In this document: one piece after another, positions 46,882 through 60,137 of the stretch | Numbering within the stretch: the first letter of the stretch is position 1 | How the letters are laid out: the number at the start of each line of letters is the position of its first letter | Assembly (NCBI RefSeq): GCF_900182985.1 | Contig: NZ_FXUY01000001.1 | Span: 4,289,501 to 4,353,500, forward strand | DNA from: Pseudomonas helmanticensis | GTDB taxonomy: Bacteria > Pseudomonadota > Gammaproteobacteria > Pseudomonadales > Pseudomonadaceae | Reading direction: 5' to 3' | Length of the DNA: 64,000 bases | Notes under the pieces: model-generated | What the model was told of the DNA's origin: nothing | Databases searched by the model: none | What the model saw: only the letters and a program-made list of their open reading frames with translations | Made by a program: the position numbers and the translations under genes

Positions 46882-48414
46882 TCACTCGTGAATCAGCGGC
46901 AACTCAAATAGGAACGTGGTGCCTTGATCGACCACGCTCAGGCATTCGATTTTGCCGCCATGGTGGTCGACCACCGCTTTGACCATCGACAAGCCCAGGC
47001 CAACGCCGTCGATGCCTTGGGCTGAGGAAAAGCGTCGGTACTGACTGAAAAGATCGGGCAATTCATCGGCGGCGATGCCTTTGCCTTGATCGATCAATTC
47101 ACAGTGCAACCACTCCTCGCGGCAACAGACGCGCAGGGTGATCGTGGTGTCGGCCAGGCTGTACTTGATCGCGTTCTCCAAAAGGTTGAACAGCGCGCGA
47201 GTCAGCAAGCCTTGGTCAGCATTGATCAGACGTTCCTGCGATTCCTCATCCATGTCATGCAGCAGCTCGATGCGTTTCTGCTGGGCGATGGGCAACGCCT
47301 GATCCAGCACATCCAGCACCAGCATCGCGAACAGCGTCGGCTGAAATTGGTACGCCTCGGATTCAGCCCGCGCCAACAGAACAAAACCGTCGGTAAGATC
47401 CAGCGCGCGACGCACCTGGCGTTCGATTTGTTCGAACAACGGCGCATCGGCCCCGACTTGATGACGGTGCACATCGAGCAAGGCGAGGATGGCAGAGTGC
47501 GGCGCGCGCAGGTCATGGGAAAGAAAGCGCAACAACACACTGCGTTGCTCCTCGGCCGCGCGTTCAGCGCTGAGGTCGGTGAGACTCAGCAGCCAACCGA
47601 TCGGCGTGTCACCGTCCACCGGCAGCAGGGCGGCCCGCTCCAGACGCAGGCTGCGCTCCTTGTGATCACGGAACTCCAACAGCGGCAGGGCGGACAATGG
47701 CGGACGCTGCTCTGTGGATAATTCCGGGTAACCAAGACGTGCGAGTTGTGCAAGTACGTCATCCCCCACCAGGTTGTTATCGAAGAGCTGGCGAGCCTTG
47801 CGATTGCCCAACAATATCTGCCCTTTGGGATCGCTGATCAGTGTGGCAACCGGCAGGTATTCCAGGCCGTCGGCAATAAACCGCCGGGTATCGCGGGTTC
47901 GGCTCATGGCTTGCTCAAGCGCCATGATCTGGCCCTGCAAGCGATCAGCCCCGATGAATTGCGAGCGACGGCGTTCGGGGAAAACCTTCGGTTCGTTGTC
48001 CAGCCGTGCCAGTTCCCAACCGAAATAGGTCAGCACCACGCTCAGGCGCCGCCAGTTCCAGATCAGATAGCCAAACAACATGCCCAGCACTGCGGGTGTC
48101 GGCGACCACCAACGGCGCATTTCCGCTAAACCTGCACTGGCCAGCAGCGCGCACGCCATGCAGATCAACGTGACCCAGAGTGCCCAGCGCGGACGCCACA
48201 ACAGCAGGCCAAGACTGCCGGCCACCAAGGCGACCGACAACAAGGCGCCCATGGCCGCAGACGAATCGTGCAAGTTGATCTGTGCGCGATAAGACAACAG
48301 CGCAGTCAGCGGCAACAGCACTAGACTTATCCACAACCATTCGCGCACCAACTGGCGAAACAGGCGTTGCACCTGGCTCGGCTCTCGGCTTTCACGCCGA
48401 CGATCAGGGTTCAT
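46882..48414 (-). CDS. Membrane sensor histidine kinase resembling a CHASE2 kinase without CHASE2
   Basis: This ~510-residue kinase has a basic N-terminus, a first TM helix (~22-40), then only ~12 residues before a block of three more TM helices (~52-125). A PAS-like domain (~190-315), HisKA with SHDLRAPHSAIL and an ATPase domain (NLLENAIKYS, DQGKGI, GVGLGLSMVKAVV) follow. CHASE2 kinases have one TM, a ~300-residue periplasmic CHASE2 sensor, then three TMs; this protein has that frame with the sensor missing. Its partner is presumably the divergent response regulator. The start is uncertain (48414 ATG or 48456 GTG); neither has a good ribosome site. Confidence 0.8.
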   Translation of the reverse strand: MNPDRRRESREPSQVQRLFRQLVREWLWISLVLLPLTALLSYRAQINLHDSSAAMGALLSVALVAGSLGLLLWRPRWALWVTLICMACALLASAGLAEMRRWWSPTPAVLGMLFGYLIWNWRRLSVVLTYFGWELARLDNEPKVFPERRRSQFIGADRLQGQIMALEQAMSRTRDTRRFIADGLEYLPVATLISDPKGQILLGNRKARQLFDNNLVGDDVLAQLARLGYPELSTEQRPPLSALPLLEFRDHKERSLRLERAALLPVDGDTPIGWLLSLTDLSAERAAEEQRSVLLRFLSHDLRAPHSAILALLDVHRHQVGADAPLFEQIERQVRRALDLTDGFVLLARAESEAYQFQPTLFAMLVLDVLDQALPIAQQKRIELLHDMDEESQERLINADQGLLTRALFNLLENAIKYSLADTTITLRVCCREEWLHCELIDQGKGIAADELPDLFSQYRRFSSAQGIDGVGLGLSMVKAVVDHHGGKIECLSVVDQGTTFLFELPLIHE

Positions 48415-48581
48415 GTGGAAAAAGGGCAGGGCAGTGTGAATGGTTTCATAGGCCACAGGTCTGAGACGTAGACCGAAGAATCATAGCGGACGTCGACCGA
48501 CGGCGGCTGCTTACTTTCATAGCGAGGGCCGAGCGACTATGGTTGTCCGCCAACTGCCCAAGCAACAAGGAATCACCGCGT

Positions 48582-49301
48582 ATGCGCGTTGCGATACTGG
48601 ACGACGAACCCGCCGAACTGCGCCGGGTCGAGCAAACCCTGCAGCAAATGGCCGATGCCGGCGAACAGCCGTGGTCACTGCACAGCTTCGAGCGCGGTGA
48701 AGACCTGCTACGGCAACTGCGCCGGGAAACCTTCGACCTGCTGATCCTCGACTGGCAACTGCCCGACCTCACCGGCCTGGCCCTGCTGCGCTGGACCCGC
48801 GAACACATGGAAGCGCCACCGGCGGCGATCATGCTGACCAGCCGCGATGGCGAGAGCGATATCGTGCAGGCGTTGAATGCCGGGGCGGATGATTATGTGA
48901 GCAAGCCGTTTCGGCCGAATGAGTTGAAAGCGCGGGTGGCTGCGGTGCTACGGCGACATAGCCAGCAACGGGCGGCGGCGACGGAAGTGCTGAGCTTTAA
49001 CGATCTGACGTTTGATGACGCTGAGCTGACTGTCACCCGCGAGGGAAAGCCGATTGTCATGACCGAGCGCGAGTATCGACTGGCGCGGTGTTTGTTCAGC
49101 AACCTGGGTCGACCGTTGTCGCGGGATTATCTGTATGAACGGTTTTGGCCGCATGAGGAAATGGCCTCGTCGCGGCCGTTGGATACGCATATCTATCGGC
49201 TGCGGAACAAGCTCGGGCTGACGGCGGATCGGGGTTGGCAGCTGTTGACCATTTATGGGTATGGGTATCGGTTGGAGAGTGTGGCGGCAGCATCCGAATA
49301 G
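48582..49301 (+). CDS. OmpR-family response regulator
   Basis: This 239-residue regulator has a receiver domain (DDE at ~6-8, phospho-acceptor Asp in LLILDWQLPD, Thr in MLTSRDGE, Lys in VSKPF) and a C-terminal winged-helix domain (~140-230, ending LLTIYGYGYRLE). It is divergent from the sensor kinase across ~167 bp and is its likely partner. The start at 48582 gives MRVAILDDE with AAGGA upstream. From memory PAO1 has no such pair between plsC and gyrB, so this may be a lineage-specific insertion. Confidence 0.88.
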   Translation: MRVAILDDEPAELRRVEQTLQQMADAGEQPWSLHSFERGEDLLRQLRRETFDLLILDWQLPDLTGLALLRWTREHMEAPPAAIMLTSRDGESDIVQALNAGADDYVSKPFRPNELKARVAAVLRRHSQQRAAATEVLSFNDLTFDDAELTVTREGKPIVMTEREYRLARCLFSNLGRPLSRDYLYERFWPHEEMASSRPLDTHIYRLRNKLGLTADRGWQLLTIYGYGYRLESVAAASE

Positions 49302-49302
49302 A

Positions 49303-49380
49303 AGATCAAAAGATCGCAGCCTGCGGCAGCTCCTACATTGATTATCTGTAGGAGCTGCCGCAGGCTGCGATCTTTTGATC
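49303..49380. repeat. REPIN, GATCGCAGCCTGCGGCAGCTCC family, short-spacer type
   Basis: Inverted cores face inward around a 13-bp AT-rich spacer (ATTGATTATCTG), with ATCAAAAGATCGCAG ends outside. It lies between the convergent regulator and gyrB. Confidence 0.9.
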
Positions 49381-49387
49381 TGCCAAT

Positions 49388-49415
49388 AAAAAGGCCAACG
49401 CAATGCGTTGGCCTT
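49388..49415 (-). terminator. Intrinsic terminator of gyrB
   Basis: AAGGCCAACGC and GCGTTGGCCTT form a perfect 11-bp stem with a 3-base loop; on the minus strand it is followed by TTTTTATT. It ends the dnaA-dnaN-recF-gyrB direction. Confidence 0.85.
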
Positions 49416-49436
49416 CTTGTTTGACGCAAACGAGGA

Positions 49437-52963
<3,527 letters not shown>

Positions 52964-52977
52964 CCAGGGTCAGCTGA

Positions 52978-54081
52978 TTACAGACGCATCGGCATGACAA
53001 CGTAAGCCGAATCGTCGTTGTCGGACTCTTGCACCAGCGCACTGCTGTTGGAGTCGGACAGGATCAGACGAACCTGCTCGGTGGTCATCACGCCCAGCAC
53101 GTCGAGCAGATAGCTCACGTTGAAGCCTATTTCCAGCGAACCGCCGTTGTATTCAACGCCCACTTCTTCTTCCGCTTCTTCCTGCTCCGGGTTGTTGGCC
53201 TGGATCTTCAACTGACCGCTGGCCAGTTGCAGACGGATACCACGGTACTTTTCGTTGGAAAGAATCGCGGTACGGCTGAACGCTTCACGCAGGGCCTGGC
53301 GATCGCCCAATACCAGCTTGTCGCCGCCCTTCGGCAGAACGCGCTCGTAATCCGGGAATTTGCCGTCGACCAGTTTCGAGGTGAAAGTGAATTCGCCGGT
53401 GGTCGCACGGATGTGGTGCTGACCCAGCACGATGCTGACATTGCCGTCCGGCTCGGTGAGTAGACGCGCCAGTTCGAGAATACCTTTGCGCGGCACGATC
53501 ACCTGGTGGCGATCCGGCTGGCCGATATCGGCTTTCATCGAGCACATGGCCAGACGGTGACCATCAGTAGCCACAGCACGGATGATGCCTTCGGAAACTT
53601 CCAGCAGCATACCGTTGAGGTAATAACGCACGTCCTGCTGGGCCATGGCGAAGCTGGTGCGTTCGATCAAACGTCGCAGTTTGCTTTGCTCAAGGCTGCA
53701 GGTCAGCGAGCCCGGACCTTCTTCAACGGTCGGGAAATCGTTGGCTGGCAGGGTCGACAGGGTGAAGCGGCTACGGCCAGCCTTCACGACCAGCTTCTGC
53801 TCGTCGACCTTGATGTCGATCAGCGCATCGTTGGGCAGGCTTTTGCAGATGTCCATCAGCTTGCGCGCAGGCACGGTGATGGAACCTGTCTCTGCCGGCT
53901 CCTCAAGTTGCACACGACCGACCAGTTCGACTTCCAGGTCGGTACCGGTCAGCGACAGTTGCTGGCCTTCGACTACCAACAGCACGTTGGACAGTACCGG
54001 CAAGGTCTGTCGACGCTCGACGACGCCTGCGACCAGTTGCAGGGGTTTCAACAGGGCTTCGCGTTGAATGGTGAAATGCAT
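52978..54081 (-). CDS. dnaN: DNA polymerase III beta sliding clamp DnaN
   Basis: This 367-residue clamp subunit has the three-domain fold and starts MHFTIQREALLKPLQLVAGVVERRQTLPVLSNVL, ending in the conserved YVVMPMRL. It tethers polymerase III to DNA. It follows dnaA by 39 bp, and the pair is probably expressed from the dnaA promoter. Confidence 0.98.
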   Translation of the reverse strand: MHFTIQREALLKPLQLVAGVVERRQTLPVLSNVLLVVEGQQLSLTGTDLEVELVGRVQLEEPAETGSITVPARKLMDICKSLPNDALIDIKVDEQKLVVKAGRSRFTLSTLPANDFPTVEEGPGSLTCSLEQSKLRRLIERTSFAMAQQDVRYYLNGMLLEVSEGIIRAVATDGHRLAMCSMKADIGQPDRHQVIVPRKGILELARLLTEPDGNVSIVLGQHHIRATTGEFTFTSKLVDGKFPDYERVLPKGGDKLVLGDRQALREAFSRTAILSNEKYRGIRLQLASGQLKIQANNPEQEEAEEEVGVEYNGGSLEIGFNVSYLLDVLGVMTTEQVRLILSDSNSSALVQESDNDDSAYVVMPMRL

Positions 54082-54120
54082 GGTCTAGTCCCTTGCCTTA
54101 ATAAGCTGCGCTGGTGTTCA

Positions 54121-55647
54121 TCAAGTTGTCAGTGTACGCAGCAGGTTCTTGTAGTCCTCGCGGATGTCCGCGTCGGATTCCTTAAGTTCGTTGATCTTGC
54201 GGCAGGCGTGCAACACGGTGGTGTGGTCACGGCCACCAAACACATCACCGATTTCCGGCAGGCTGTGGTTGGTCAGTTCCTTGGACAACGCCATGGCCAC
54301 CTGACGCGGGCGTGCTACCGAGCGCGAGCGGCGCTTGGACAGCAAGTCCGAGATCTTGATCTTGTAGTACTCGGCGACGGTGCGCTGAATGTTATCCACA
54401 GAGACCAGTTTGTCCTGCAATGCCAACAGGTCTTTCAGGGATTCGCGAATCAACTCGATGGTGATGTCGCGGCCCATGAAGTGCGAGTGGGCGATCACGC
54501 GCTTTAGCGCGCCTTCCAGCTCACGGACGTTGGAGCGAATGCGTTGGGCAATGAAGAACGCGGCGTCGTGCGGCAAGTCGACTTTGGCCTGGTCGGCCTT
54601 CTTCATCAAGATCGCCACGCGGGTTTCCAGTTCCGGCGGCTCGACGGCAACCGTCAGACCCCAGCCGAAGCGGGATTTGAGACGCTCTTCAAGGCCTTCG
54701 ATTTCTTTCGGGTAGCGGTCACTGGTGAGAATGACCTGCTGGCCACCTTCAAGCAGGGCGTTGAAGGTGTGGAAAAACTCTTCCTGCGAACGCTCCTTGC
54801 GGGCGAAGAACTGAATGTCGTCGATCAGCAAAGCATCCACCGAACGGTAGAAACGCTTGAACTCGTTGATCGCGTTCAGTTGCAGCGCTTTGACCATGTC
54901 GGCCACGAAACGCTCGGAATGCAGGTACACGACCTTGGCATTCGGGTTCTTCTTTAATAGATGGTTACCCACCGCATGCATCAAGTGAGTTTTACCCAGG
55001 CCGACGCCACCATAAAGGAACAGTGGGTTGTAACCATGCTTGGGATTGTCCGCCACTTGCCAGGCCGCCGCACGGGCGAGCTGGTTGGATTTACCTTCGA
55101 CGAAGTTTTCGAAGGTAAAGGTGCGGTTCAGGTAACTGGTGTGCTTGAGCGCACCTTCGACCTGCACGGTGCGCTGTTCTGCGCGGACCGGGGCCTGTTG
55201 TGAGGCAGCACCGGACATCGGATCGAAGCTGTCACGCGATGGCTCGTCACTGATTTCAACGGATTTCTGCGTCGAGCGCTTGGCCGGCGCAGGCGTCGAC
55301 ACAGGAGCCTGCGTATTGGCAGGCGCGCCCGTGTTTACCTGGGCCTGGGAAACCTGTGCGGCAGCCAGCGGTGCATTCGGTGCGGCACGTGGGGCCGAGC
55401 TGCGTTTGCTGCCTATTAATAAGGAAAGCGCCGGCGCCATGCCGTTGCCATGCTCATCCAGCAGTTCAAGGACGCGGCCCAGGTACTTTTCGTTGACCCA
55501 GTCCAGCACAAAACGGTTCGGTGCGTAGACGCGCAACTCGTCGCCTTCGGCTTCGACCTGTAGTGGACGGATCCAGGTGTTGAATTGTTGGGCAGGCAGC
55601 TCCTCGCGCAAAAGCTCCACGCACTGCTGCCAAAGTTCCACTGACAC
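54121..55647 (-). CDS. dnaA: Chromosomal replication initiator DnaA
   Basis: This 508-residue initiator has domain I (~1-85), a long Ala/Pro/Gln-rich linker (~86-165), an AAA+ domain with Walker [11 protein letters not shown] and Walker [11 protein letters not shown], and the DNA-binding domain IV with the signature [16 protein letters not shown]. The start codon is GTG. A DnaA box lies inside the gene (54392), and the origin lies immediately upstream. Confidence 0.98.
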   Translation of the reverse strand: MSVELWQQCVELLREELPAQQFNTWIRPLQVEAEGDELRVYAPNRFVLDWVNEKYLGRVLELLDEHGNGMAPALSLLIGSKRSSAPRAAPNAPLAAAQVSQAQVNTGAPANTQAPVSTPAPAKRSTQKSVEISDEPSRDSFDPMSGAASQQAPVRAEQRTVQVEGALKHTSYLNRTFTFENFVEGKSNQLARAAAWQVADNPKHGYNPLFLYGGVGLGKTHLMHAVGNHLLKKNPNAKVVYLHSERFVADMVKALQLNAINEFKRFYRSVDALLIDDIQFFARKERSQEEFFHTFNALLEGGQQVILTSDRYPKEIEGLEERLKSRFGWGLTVAVEPPELETRVAILMKKADQAKVDLPHDAAFFIAQRIRSNVRELEGALKRVIAHSHFMGRDITIELIRESLKDLLALQDKLVSVDNIQRTVAEYYKIKISDLLSKRRSRSVARPRQVAMALSKELTNHSLPEIGDVFGGRDHTTVLHACRKINELKESDADIREDYKNLLRTLTT

Positions 55648-56214
55648 GGATATCCCCTAAGTTGAAAGCCGGTGAGGCAAAAACAAGCGGCCATTGTAGC
55701 GGCGAGCCGCCCACTTATCCACATGCAGGTAGTCAGCTGCGCATGATTTATCAATGCGTTAAATGACAACAAAGCGACCAACGGTGTGTGAATAAGCTCT
55801 GTGGATAACCCGCTCTAAGGGCACTGGACAACTGGGGGTTGAACTCGGTGGATAACCTGCCTGTGGATAACAGCCCATTCCACACACAGGTTATCCGACA
55901 GTGCAGCACAGGCTGAACACGGTTTTCCACTGTAGTTGTCATCCTCTGTACATCAGGTGAAACAAGGCCTGAGAGCAGTTATACACAGAAGATGGTGGCC
56001 CTAGCTTTTATAAGCTTTACAGAAAAGCTTTAAATAATTCCCTTCTTTATTTTTATATTTGGCGAACAGGCTGTCAGCCCAAGAAGGCATCGAGATCTAT
56101 TTATAAGGAAACGCTGGTTGGAAATTGACCTGAAGGCTTGCTTTCTCTAGAATCCCCGGTCTCTTAAAACGGGGGCCATTCCGGCCCGTTGTGGACGAAC
56201 CAGGTAACACGACA
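55648..56214. other. Replication origin oriC (dnaA-rpmH intergenic)
   Basis: This 567-bp gap holds exact DnaA boxes TTATCCACA or complement at 55715, 55800 and 55862, TTATTCACA (complement) at 55787, TTATACACA at 55979, and weaker matches near 55848 and 55891. An AT-rich stretch follows (about 56008-56063, rich in CTTTA/TTTAT), suited to DNA unwinding. In Pseudomonas the chromosomal origin is known to lie between rpmH and dnaA, and the conserved gene order on both sides supports this. The right end also carries the rpmH promoter. Confidence 0.93.
56125..56153 (+). promoter_or_regulatory. Sigma-70 promoter of rpmH
   Basis: TTGACC and TAGAAT are separated by exactly 17 bp, giving a strong housekeeping promoter ~55 bp before the rpmH ATG and just to the right of the origin's AT-rich segment. 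Confidence 0.75.
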
Positions 56215-56349
56215 ATGAAACGTACTTTCCAACCAAGCACTATCAAACGCGCCCGTACCCACGGTTTCCGTGCTCGCATGGCTACCAAGAACGGCCGTGC
56301 AGTCCTGTCGCGTCGCCGCGCCAAAGGTCGTGCGCGTCTGGCAGTTTGA
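56215..56349 (+). CDS. rpmH: Ribosomal protein bL34
   Basis: This 44-residue, very basic protein ([18 protein letters not shown]... ending GRARLAV) is the complete bL34 of the large ribosomal subunit. It is the first gene right of oriC, as in nearly all Gammaproteobacteria, and is followed at 16 bp by rnpA. Confidence 0.98.
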   Translation: MKRTFQPSTIKRARTHGFRARMATKNGRAVLSRRRAKGRARLAV

Positions 56350-56365
56350 TAATCCGGTACTGGAG

Positions 56366-56767
56366 GTGAGTCAGGACTTCAGTCGGGAAAAGCGTCTGCT
56401 TACCCCCCGGCATTTCAAGGCAGTCTTTGACTCCCCTACCGGCAAGGTTCCGGGGAAAAATCTCCTGCTCCTAGCACGCAACAACGATCTTGATCACCCC
56501 CGTCTCGGGCTGGTTATCGGGAAAAAGAGCGTAAAGCTCTCCGTTGAGCGCAATCGCCTCAAACGTTTGATGCGCGAATCATTCCGTCTGCACCAGGATT
56601 CACTGGTCGGCTGGGATATCGTTATCGTCGCGCGCAAAGGTCTGGGCGATGTAGAAAACCCCGAATTGATTCAGCATTTCGGCAAGCTCTGGAAGCGTCT
56701 GGCACGCAGCAAGCCAGTTCCAGAAGTCAAAACCGAAACTGTAGGGGTAGACAGTCCTGATGCGTAA
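56366..56767 (+). CDS. rnpA: Ribonuclease P protein component RnpA
   Basis: This 133-residue basic protein is the cofactor of RNase P and helps bind precursor tRNA. The signature [13 protein letters not shown] (~53-65) is intact. GTG at 56366 gives [17 protein letters not shown], the expected N-terminus; GGAG directly adjoins it, and the open frame further left overlaps rpmH and is not used. Its end overlaps yidD by eight bases. Confidence 0.95.
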   Translation: MSQDFSREKRLLTPRHFKAVFDSPTGKVPGKNLLLLARNNDLDHPRLGLVIGKKSVKLSVERNRLKRLMRESFRLHQDSLVGWDIVIVARKGLGDVENPELIQHFGKLWKRLARSKPVPEVKTETVGVDSPDA

Positions 56768-57005
56768 ACTGGCCCTCGTTCCGATCCAGTTTTATCGCTA
56801 TGCCATTAGTCCTTTGATGGCCAGTCATTGTCGTTTCTACCCCAGTTGTTCCTGCTACGCGTATGAAGCCATTGAAAATCATGGCCTTCTGCGCGGTGGC
56901 TGGCTGACCTTTCGTCGTTTAGGTCGCTGTCATCCGTGGAATCCCGGTGGTTATGACCCGGTTCCACCTATCCCTACCTCCCGTTCTTCTTCGATGGCCG
57001 AGTAA
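56760..57005 (+). CDS. yidD: Membrane protein insertion efficiency factor YidD
   Basis: This 81-residue protein has the family core [19 protein letters not shown] and [13 protein letters not shown]. It is thought to sit at the inner membrane and assist YidC-dependent insertion. It overlaps rnpA and lies 2 bp before yidC, so the genes form one operon. Confidence 0.95.
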   Translation: MRKLALVPIQFYRYAISPLMASHCRFYPSCSCYAYEAIENHGLLRGGWLTFRRLGRCHPWNPGGYDPVPPIPTSRSSSMAE

Positions 57006-57007
57006 TC

Positions 57008-58687
57008 ATGGATATCAAACGCACGATCCTGATCGTCGCCCTGGCAATCGTGGCCTACGTTATGGTCCTTAAATGGAACCAGGACTACGGTCAGGCTGCC
57101 CTGCCGACTCAGAATGTTGCTTCCAGTACGACTACATCCGGTTTGCCGGACACCGCCACTGGCAATAATGCTGCCGCCAGTGACGATATTCCGCGCGCCG
57201 CTAGCGATACCAGCGCACCTGCCGAAACACCGGTAGCCGCCAGCAAGGATCTGATCCAGATCAAAACCGACGTGCTCGATCTCGCGATCGATCCACAAGG
57301 TGGCGACGTTGCCCAACTGACCTTGCCTCTGTATCCACGTCGTCAGGATCGTCCTGATGTTCCGTTCCAGCTGTTCGATAACGGCGGCGAACGTGTTTAT
57401 CTGGCACAAAGCGGTCTGATCGGCACCAATGGCCCGGATGCAAATCCTGCCGGTCGTCCGGTTTACTCCTCGGAGAAGAAGACTTATCAACTGGCTGACG
57501 GTCAGGACCAACTGGTCGTAGACCTGAAGTTCAGCAAGGACGGCGTCAATTACATCAAGCGTTTCACTCTGAAACGCGGCCTGTATGACGTAGCCGTTTC
57601 CTACATTGTGGATAACCAGAGCGCTCAGCCCTGGAACGGCGCAATGTTTGCTCAGTTGAAGCGCGATAACAGCGCCGATCCTTCGTCCACAACCGCTACT
57701 GGCACCGCGACTTACCTGGGCGCCGCCCTGTGGACAAGTTCGGAGCCGTACAAGAAAGTGTCCATGAAGGACATGGACAAGGCGCAGCTGAAAGAAACCG
57801 TCACCGGTGGTTGGGTAGCCTGGCTGCAACACTACTTCGTGACTGCGTGGATTCCGGCGAAGGGCGAAAACAATGTCGTCCAGACGCGTAAAGACAGCAA
57901 AGGCAACTACATCATCGGTTACACCGGTCCGACACTGACCGCTGCTCCGGGTGCCAAAGTTGAAACCAGCGCTGTGCTGTACGCCGGTCCGAAAAGCCAG
58001 GCTGTGCTGAAACAGTTGTCCCCGGGTCTGGAACTGACCGTCGACTACGGCATTCTGTGGTTCATTGCCCAGCCAATCTTCTGGCTGCTGCAACACATCC
58101 ACGCCATCGTCGGTAACTGGGGCTGGTCGATCATTTTCCTGACCATGCTGATCAAGGGTCTGTTCTTCCCTCTGTCGGCTGCCAGCTACAAATCGATGGC
58201 GCGCATGCGTGCCGTTGCACCGAAACTGGCTGCACTGAAAGAACAGCATGGCGATGACCGGCAGAAAATGTCGCAATCCATGATGGAGCTGTACAAGAAA
58301 GAGAAGATCAATCCGCTGGGCGGCTGCTTGCCTATCCTCGTGCAGATGCCGGTTTTCCTCTCGCTGTACTGGGTTCTGCTGGAAAGCGTGGAAATGCGCC
58401 AAGCGCCGTTCATGCTGTGGATCACTGACCTGTCAATTAAGGATCCGTTCTTCATTCTGCCGATCATCATGGGCGCAACCATGTTCATCCAGCAGCAGTT
58501 GAACCCGACTCCGCCGGATCCGATGCAGGCGAAGGTCATGAAAATGATGCCAATCATCTTCACCTTCTTCTTCCTGTGGTTCCCGGCTGGTCTGGTGCTG
58601 TACTGGGTAGTGAACAACTGCCTGTCCATCACCCAACAGTGGTACATCACGCGTAAGATCGAACGGGCTACCAAAGCAGCCGCTTGA
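57008..58687 (+). CDS. yidC: Membrane protein insertase YidC
   Basis: This 559-residue insertase has an N-terminal TM helix (~5-22), a large periplasmic domain (~60-345), and five C-terminal TM helices that catalyse insertion (WGWSIIFLTMLIKGLFFPLS; NPLGGCLPILVQMPVFLSLYWVL). It integrates and folds inner-membrane proteins. It is the last gene before an intrinsic terminator. Confidence 0.97.
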   Translation: MDIKRTILIVALAIVAYVMVLKWNQDYGQAALPTQNVASSTTTSGLPDTATGNNAAASDDIPRAASDTSAPAETPVAASKDLIQIKTDVLDLAIDPQGGDVAQLTLPLYPRRQDRPDVPFQLFDNGGERVYLAQSGLIGTNGPDANPAGRPVYSSEKKTYQLADGQDQLVVDLKFSKDGVNYIKRFTLKRGLYDVAVSYIVDNQSAQPWNGAMFAQLKRDNSADPSSTTATGTATYLGAALWTSSEPYKKVSMKDMDKAQLKETVTGGWVAWLQHYFVTAWIPAKGENNVVQTRKDSKGNYIIGYTGPTLTAAPGAKVETSAVLYAGPKSQAVLKQLSPGLELTVDYGILWFIAQPIFWLLQHIHAIVGNWGWSIIFLTMLIKGLFFPLSAASYKSMARMRAVAPKLAALKEQHGDDRQKMSQSMMELYKKEKINPLGGCLPILVQMPVFLSLYWVLLESVEMRQAPFMLWITDLSIKDPFFILPIIMGATMFIQQQLNPTPPDPMQAKVMKMMPIIFTFFFLWFPAGLVLYWVVNNCLSITQQWYITRKIERATKAAA

Positions 58688-58709
58688 TTTACACTGTGGA
58701 TAACCACTC

Positions 58710-58734
58710 AAAACGCCCCCTAGTGGGGCGTTTT
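58710..58734 (+). terminator. Intrinsic terminator after yidC
   Basis: AAAACGCCCC and GGGGCGTTTT form a 10-bp stem with a 5-base loop and a built-in T-run. A DnaA box (58695) lies just before it. Confidence 0.85.
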
Positions 58735-58766
58735 GCTATCTGTCATTTTTGTCTGGATTCCGGTTA

Positions 58767-60137
58767 ATGAGCGTACCTCGTGAAACCATCGCTGCTGTCG
58801 CCACCGCTCAAGGTCGCGGCGGTGTCGGCATCGTCCGTATTTCCGGGCCGCTGGCCAGCGTTGCCGCACAAGCCATCAGCGGCCGCGCACTGAAACCGCG
58901 TTACGCCCATTACGGGCCGTTTTTCAGTGATGACCAGCAAGTGCTCGATGAAGGTCTGGCGCTGTATTTCCCGGGGCCGAACTCGTTCACCGGTGAAGAC
59001 GTGCTGGAACTGCAGGGCCACGGCGGCCCGATCGTTCTGGATATGTTGCTCAAACGTTGTCTGGAACTGGGCTGCCGTCTGGCGCGTCCGGGGGAATTCA
59101 GCGAACGCGCGTTCCTCAATGACAAACTCGACCTGGCACAGGCCGAGGCGATTGCCGATTTGATCGAAGCCAGTTCTGCACAGGCTGCGCGTAATGCGTT
59201 GCGCTCATTACAAGGCGCTTTTTCCCAGCGTGTGCATAACCTCACCGAACAGCTGATCGGGTTGCGTATCTACGTCGAAGCCGCCATCGACTTCCCGGAA
59301 GAAGAAATCGACTTTCTCGCCGATGGTCATGTTTTGAGCATGCTCGACAAAGTTCGCAGTGAGTTATCCACTGTGCTGCGCGAAGCCGGGCAGGGTGCTT
59401 TGCTAAGAGATGGCATGACGGTGGTGATTGCCGGCCGTCCGAACGCTGGTAAATCGAGCCTGCTCAATGCCCTGGCCGGACGTGAAGCGGCGATTGTTAC
59501 CGAGATTGCCGGCACTACTCGGGACATCCTGCGGGAACATATTCACATCGACGGCATGCCGCTGCACGTTGTCGATACTGCAGGCTTACGTGATACCGAT
59601 GATCAGGTGGAAAAGATCGGCGTCGAGCGAGCGCTGAAAGCCATCGGTGAAGCCGATCGGGTTTTGCTGGTAGTCGATGCAACCGCACCGGAAGCGCTCG
59701 ATCCGTTTGCGTTGTGGCCGGAATTCCTCGAAACCCGCCCGGATCCGGCAAAAGTTACCCTGATCCGTAATAAAGCCGATCTGACCGGGGAAGCAATTGC
59801 CCTGGAAACCAGTGAAGATGGCCATGTGACGATCAGTTTGAGCGCCAAATCAGCCGGTGAAGGGCTGGATCTGTTGCGCGACCATCTCAAAGCCTGCATG
59901 GGCTACGAGCAGACGTCTGAAAGCAGTTTCAGCGCTCGCCGCCGCCACCTTGAAGCGTTGCGCCACGCCAGCGCAGCCCTTGAACACGGTCGCGCACAAC
60001 TGACTCTGGCGGGTGCCGGCGAGTTGCTGGCCGAAGACCTGCGTCAGGCTCAGCACTCTCTAGGGGAAATCACCGGGGCATTCAGCTCTGATGATCTGCT
60101 GGGACGGATCTTTTCCAGCTTCTGTATCGGTAAATAA
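58767..60137 (+). CDS. mnmE: tRNA modification GTPase MnmE
   Basis: This 456-residue GTPase works with MnmG to make (carboxymethyl)aminomethyluridine at tRNA wobble U34. It has the N-terminal folate-binding domain, a G domain with [22 protein letters not shown] and NKAD, and the C-terminal FCIGK motif with its conserved Cys. The start at 58767 gives canonical [19 protein letters not shown]. Confidence 0.97.
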   Translation: MSVPRETIAAVATAQGRGGVGIVRISGPLASVAAQAISGRALKPRYAHYGPFFSDDQQVLDEGLALYFPGPNSFTGEDVLELQGHGGPIVLDMLLKRCLELGCRLARPGEFSERAFLNDKLDLAQAEAIADLIEASSAQAARNALRSLQGAFSQRVHNLTEQLIGLRIYVEAAIDFPEEEIDFLADGHVLSMLDKVRSELSTVLREAGQGALLRDGMTVVIAGRPNAGKSSLLNALAGREAAIVTEIAGTTRDILREHIHIDGMPLHVVDTAGLRDTDDQVEKIGVERALKAIGEADRVLLVVDATAPEALDPFALWPEFLETRPDPAKVTLIRNKADLTGEAIALETSEDGHVTISLSAKSAGEGLDLLRDHLKACMGYEQTSESSFSARRRHLEALRHASAALEHGRAQLTLAGAGELLAEDLRQAQHSLGEITGAFSSDDLLGRIFSSFCIGK

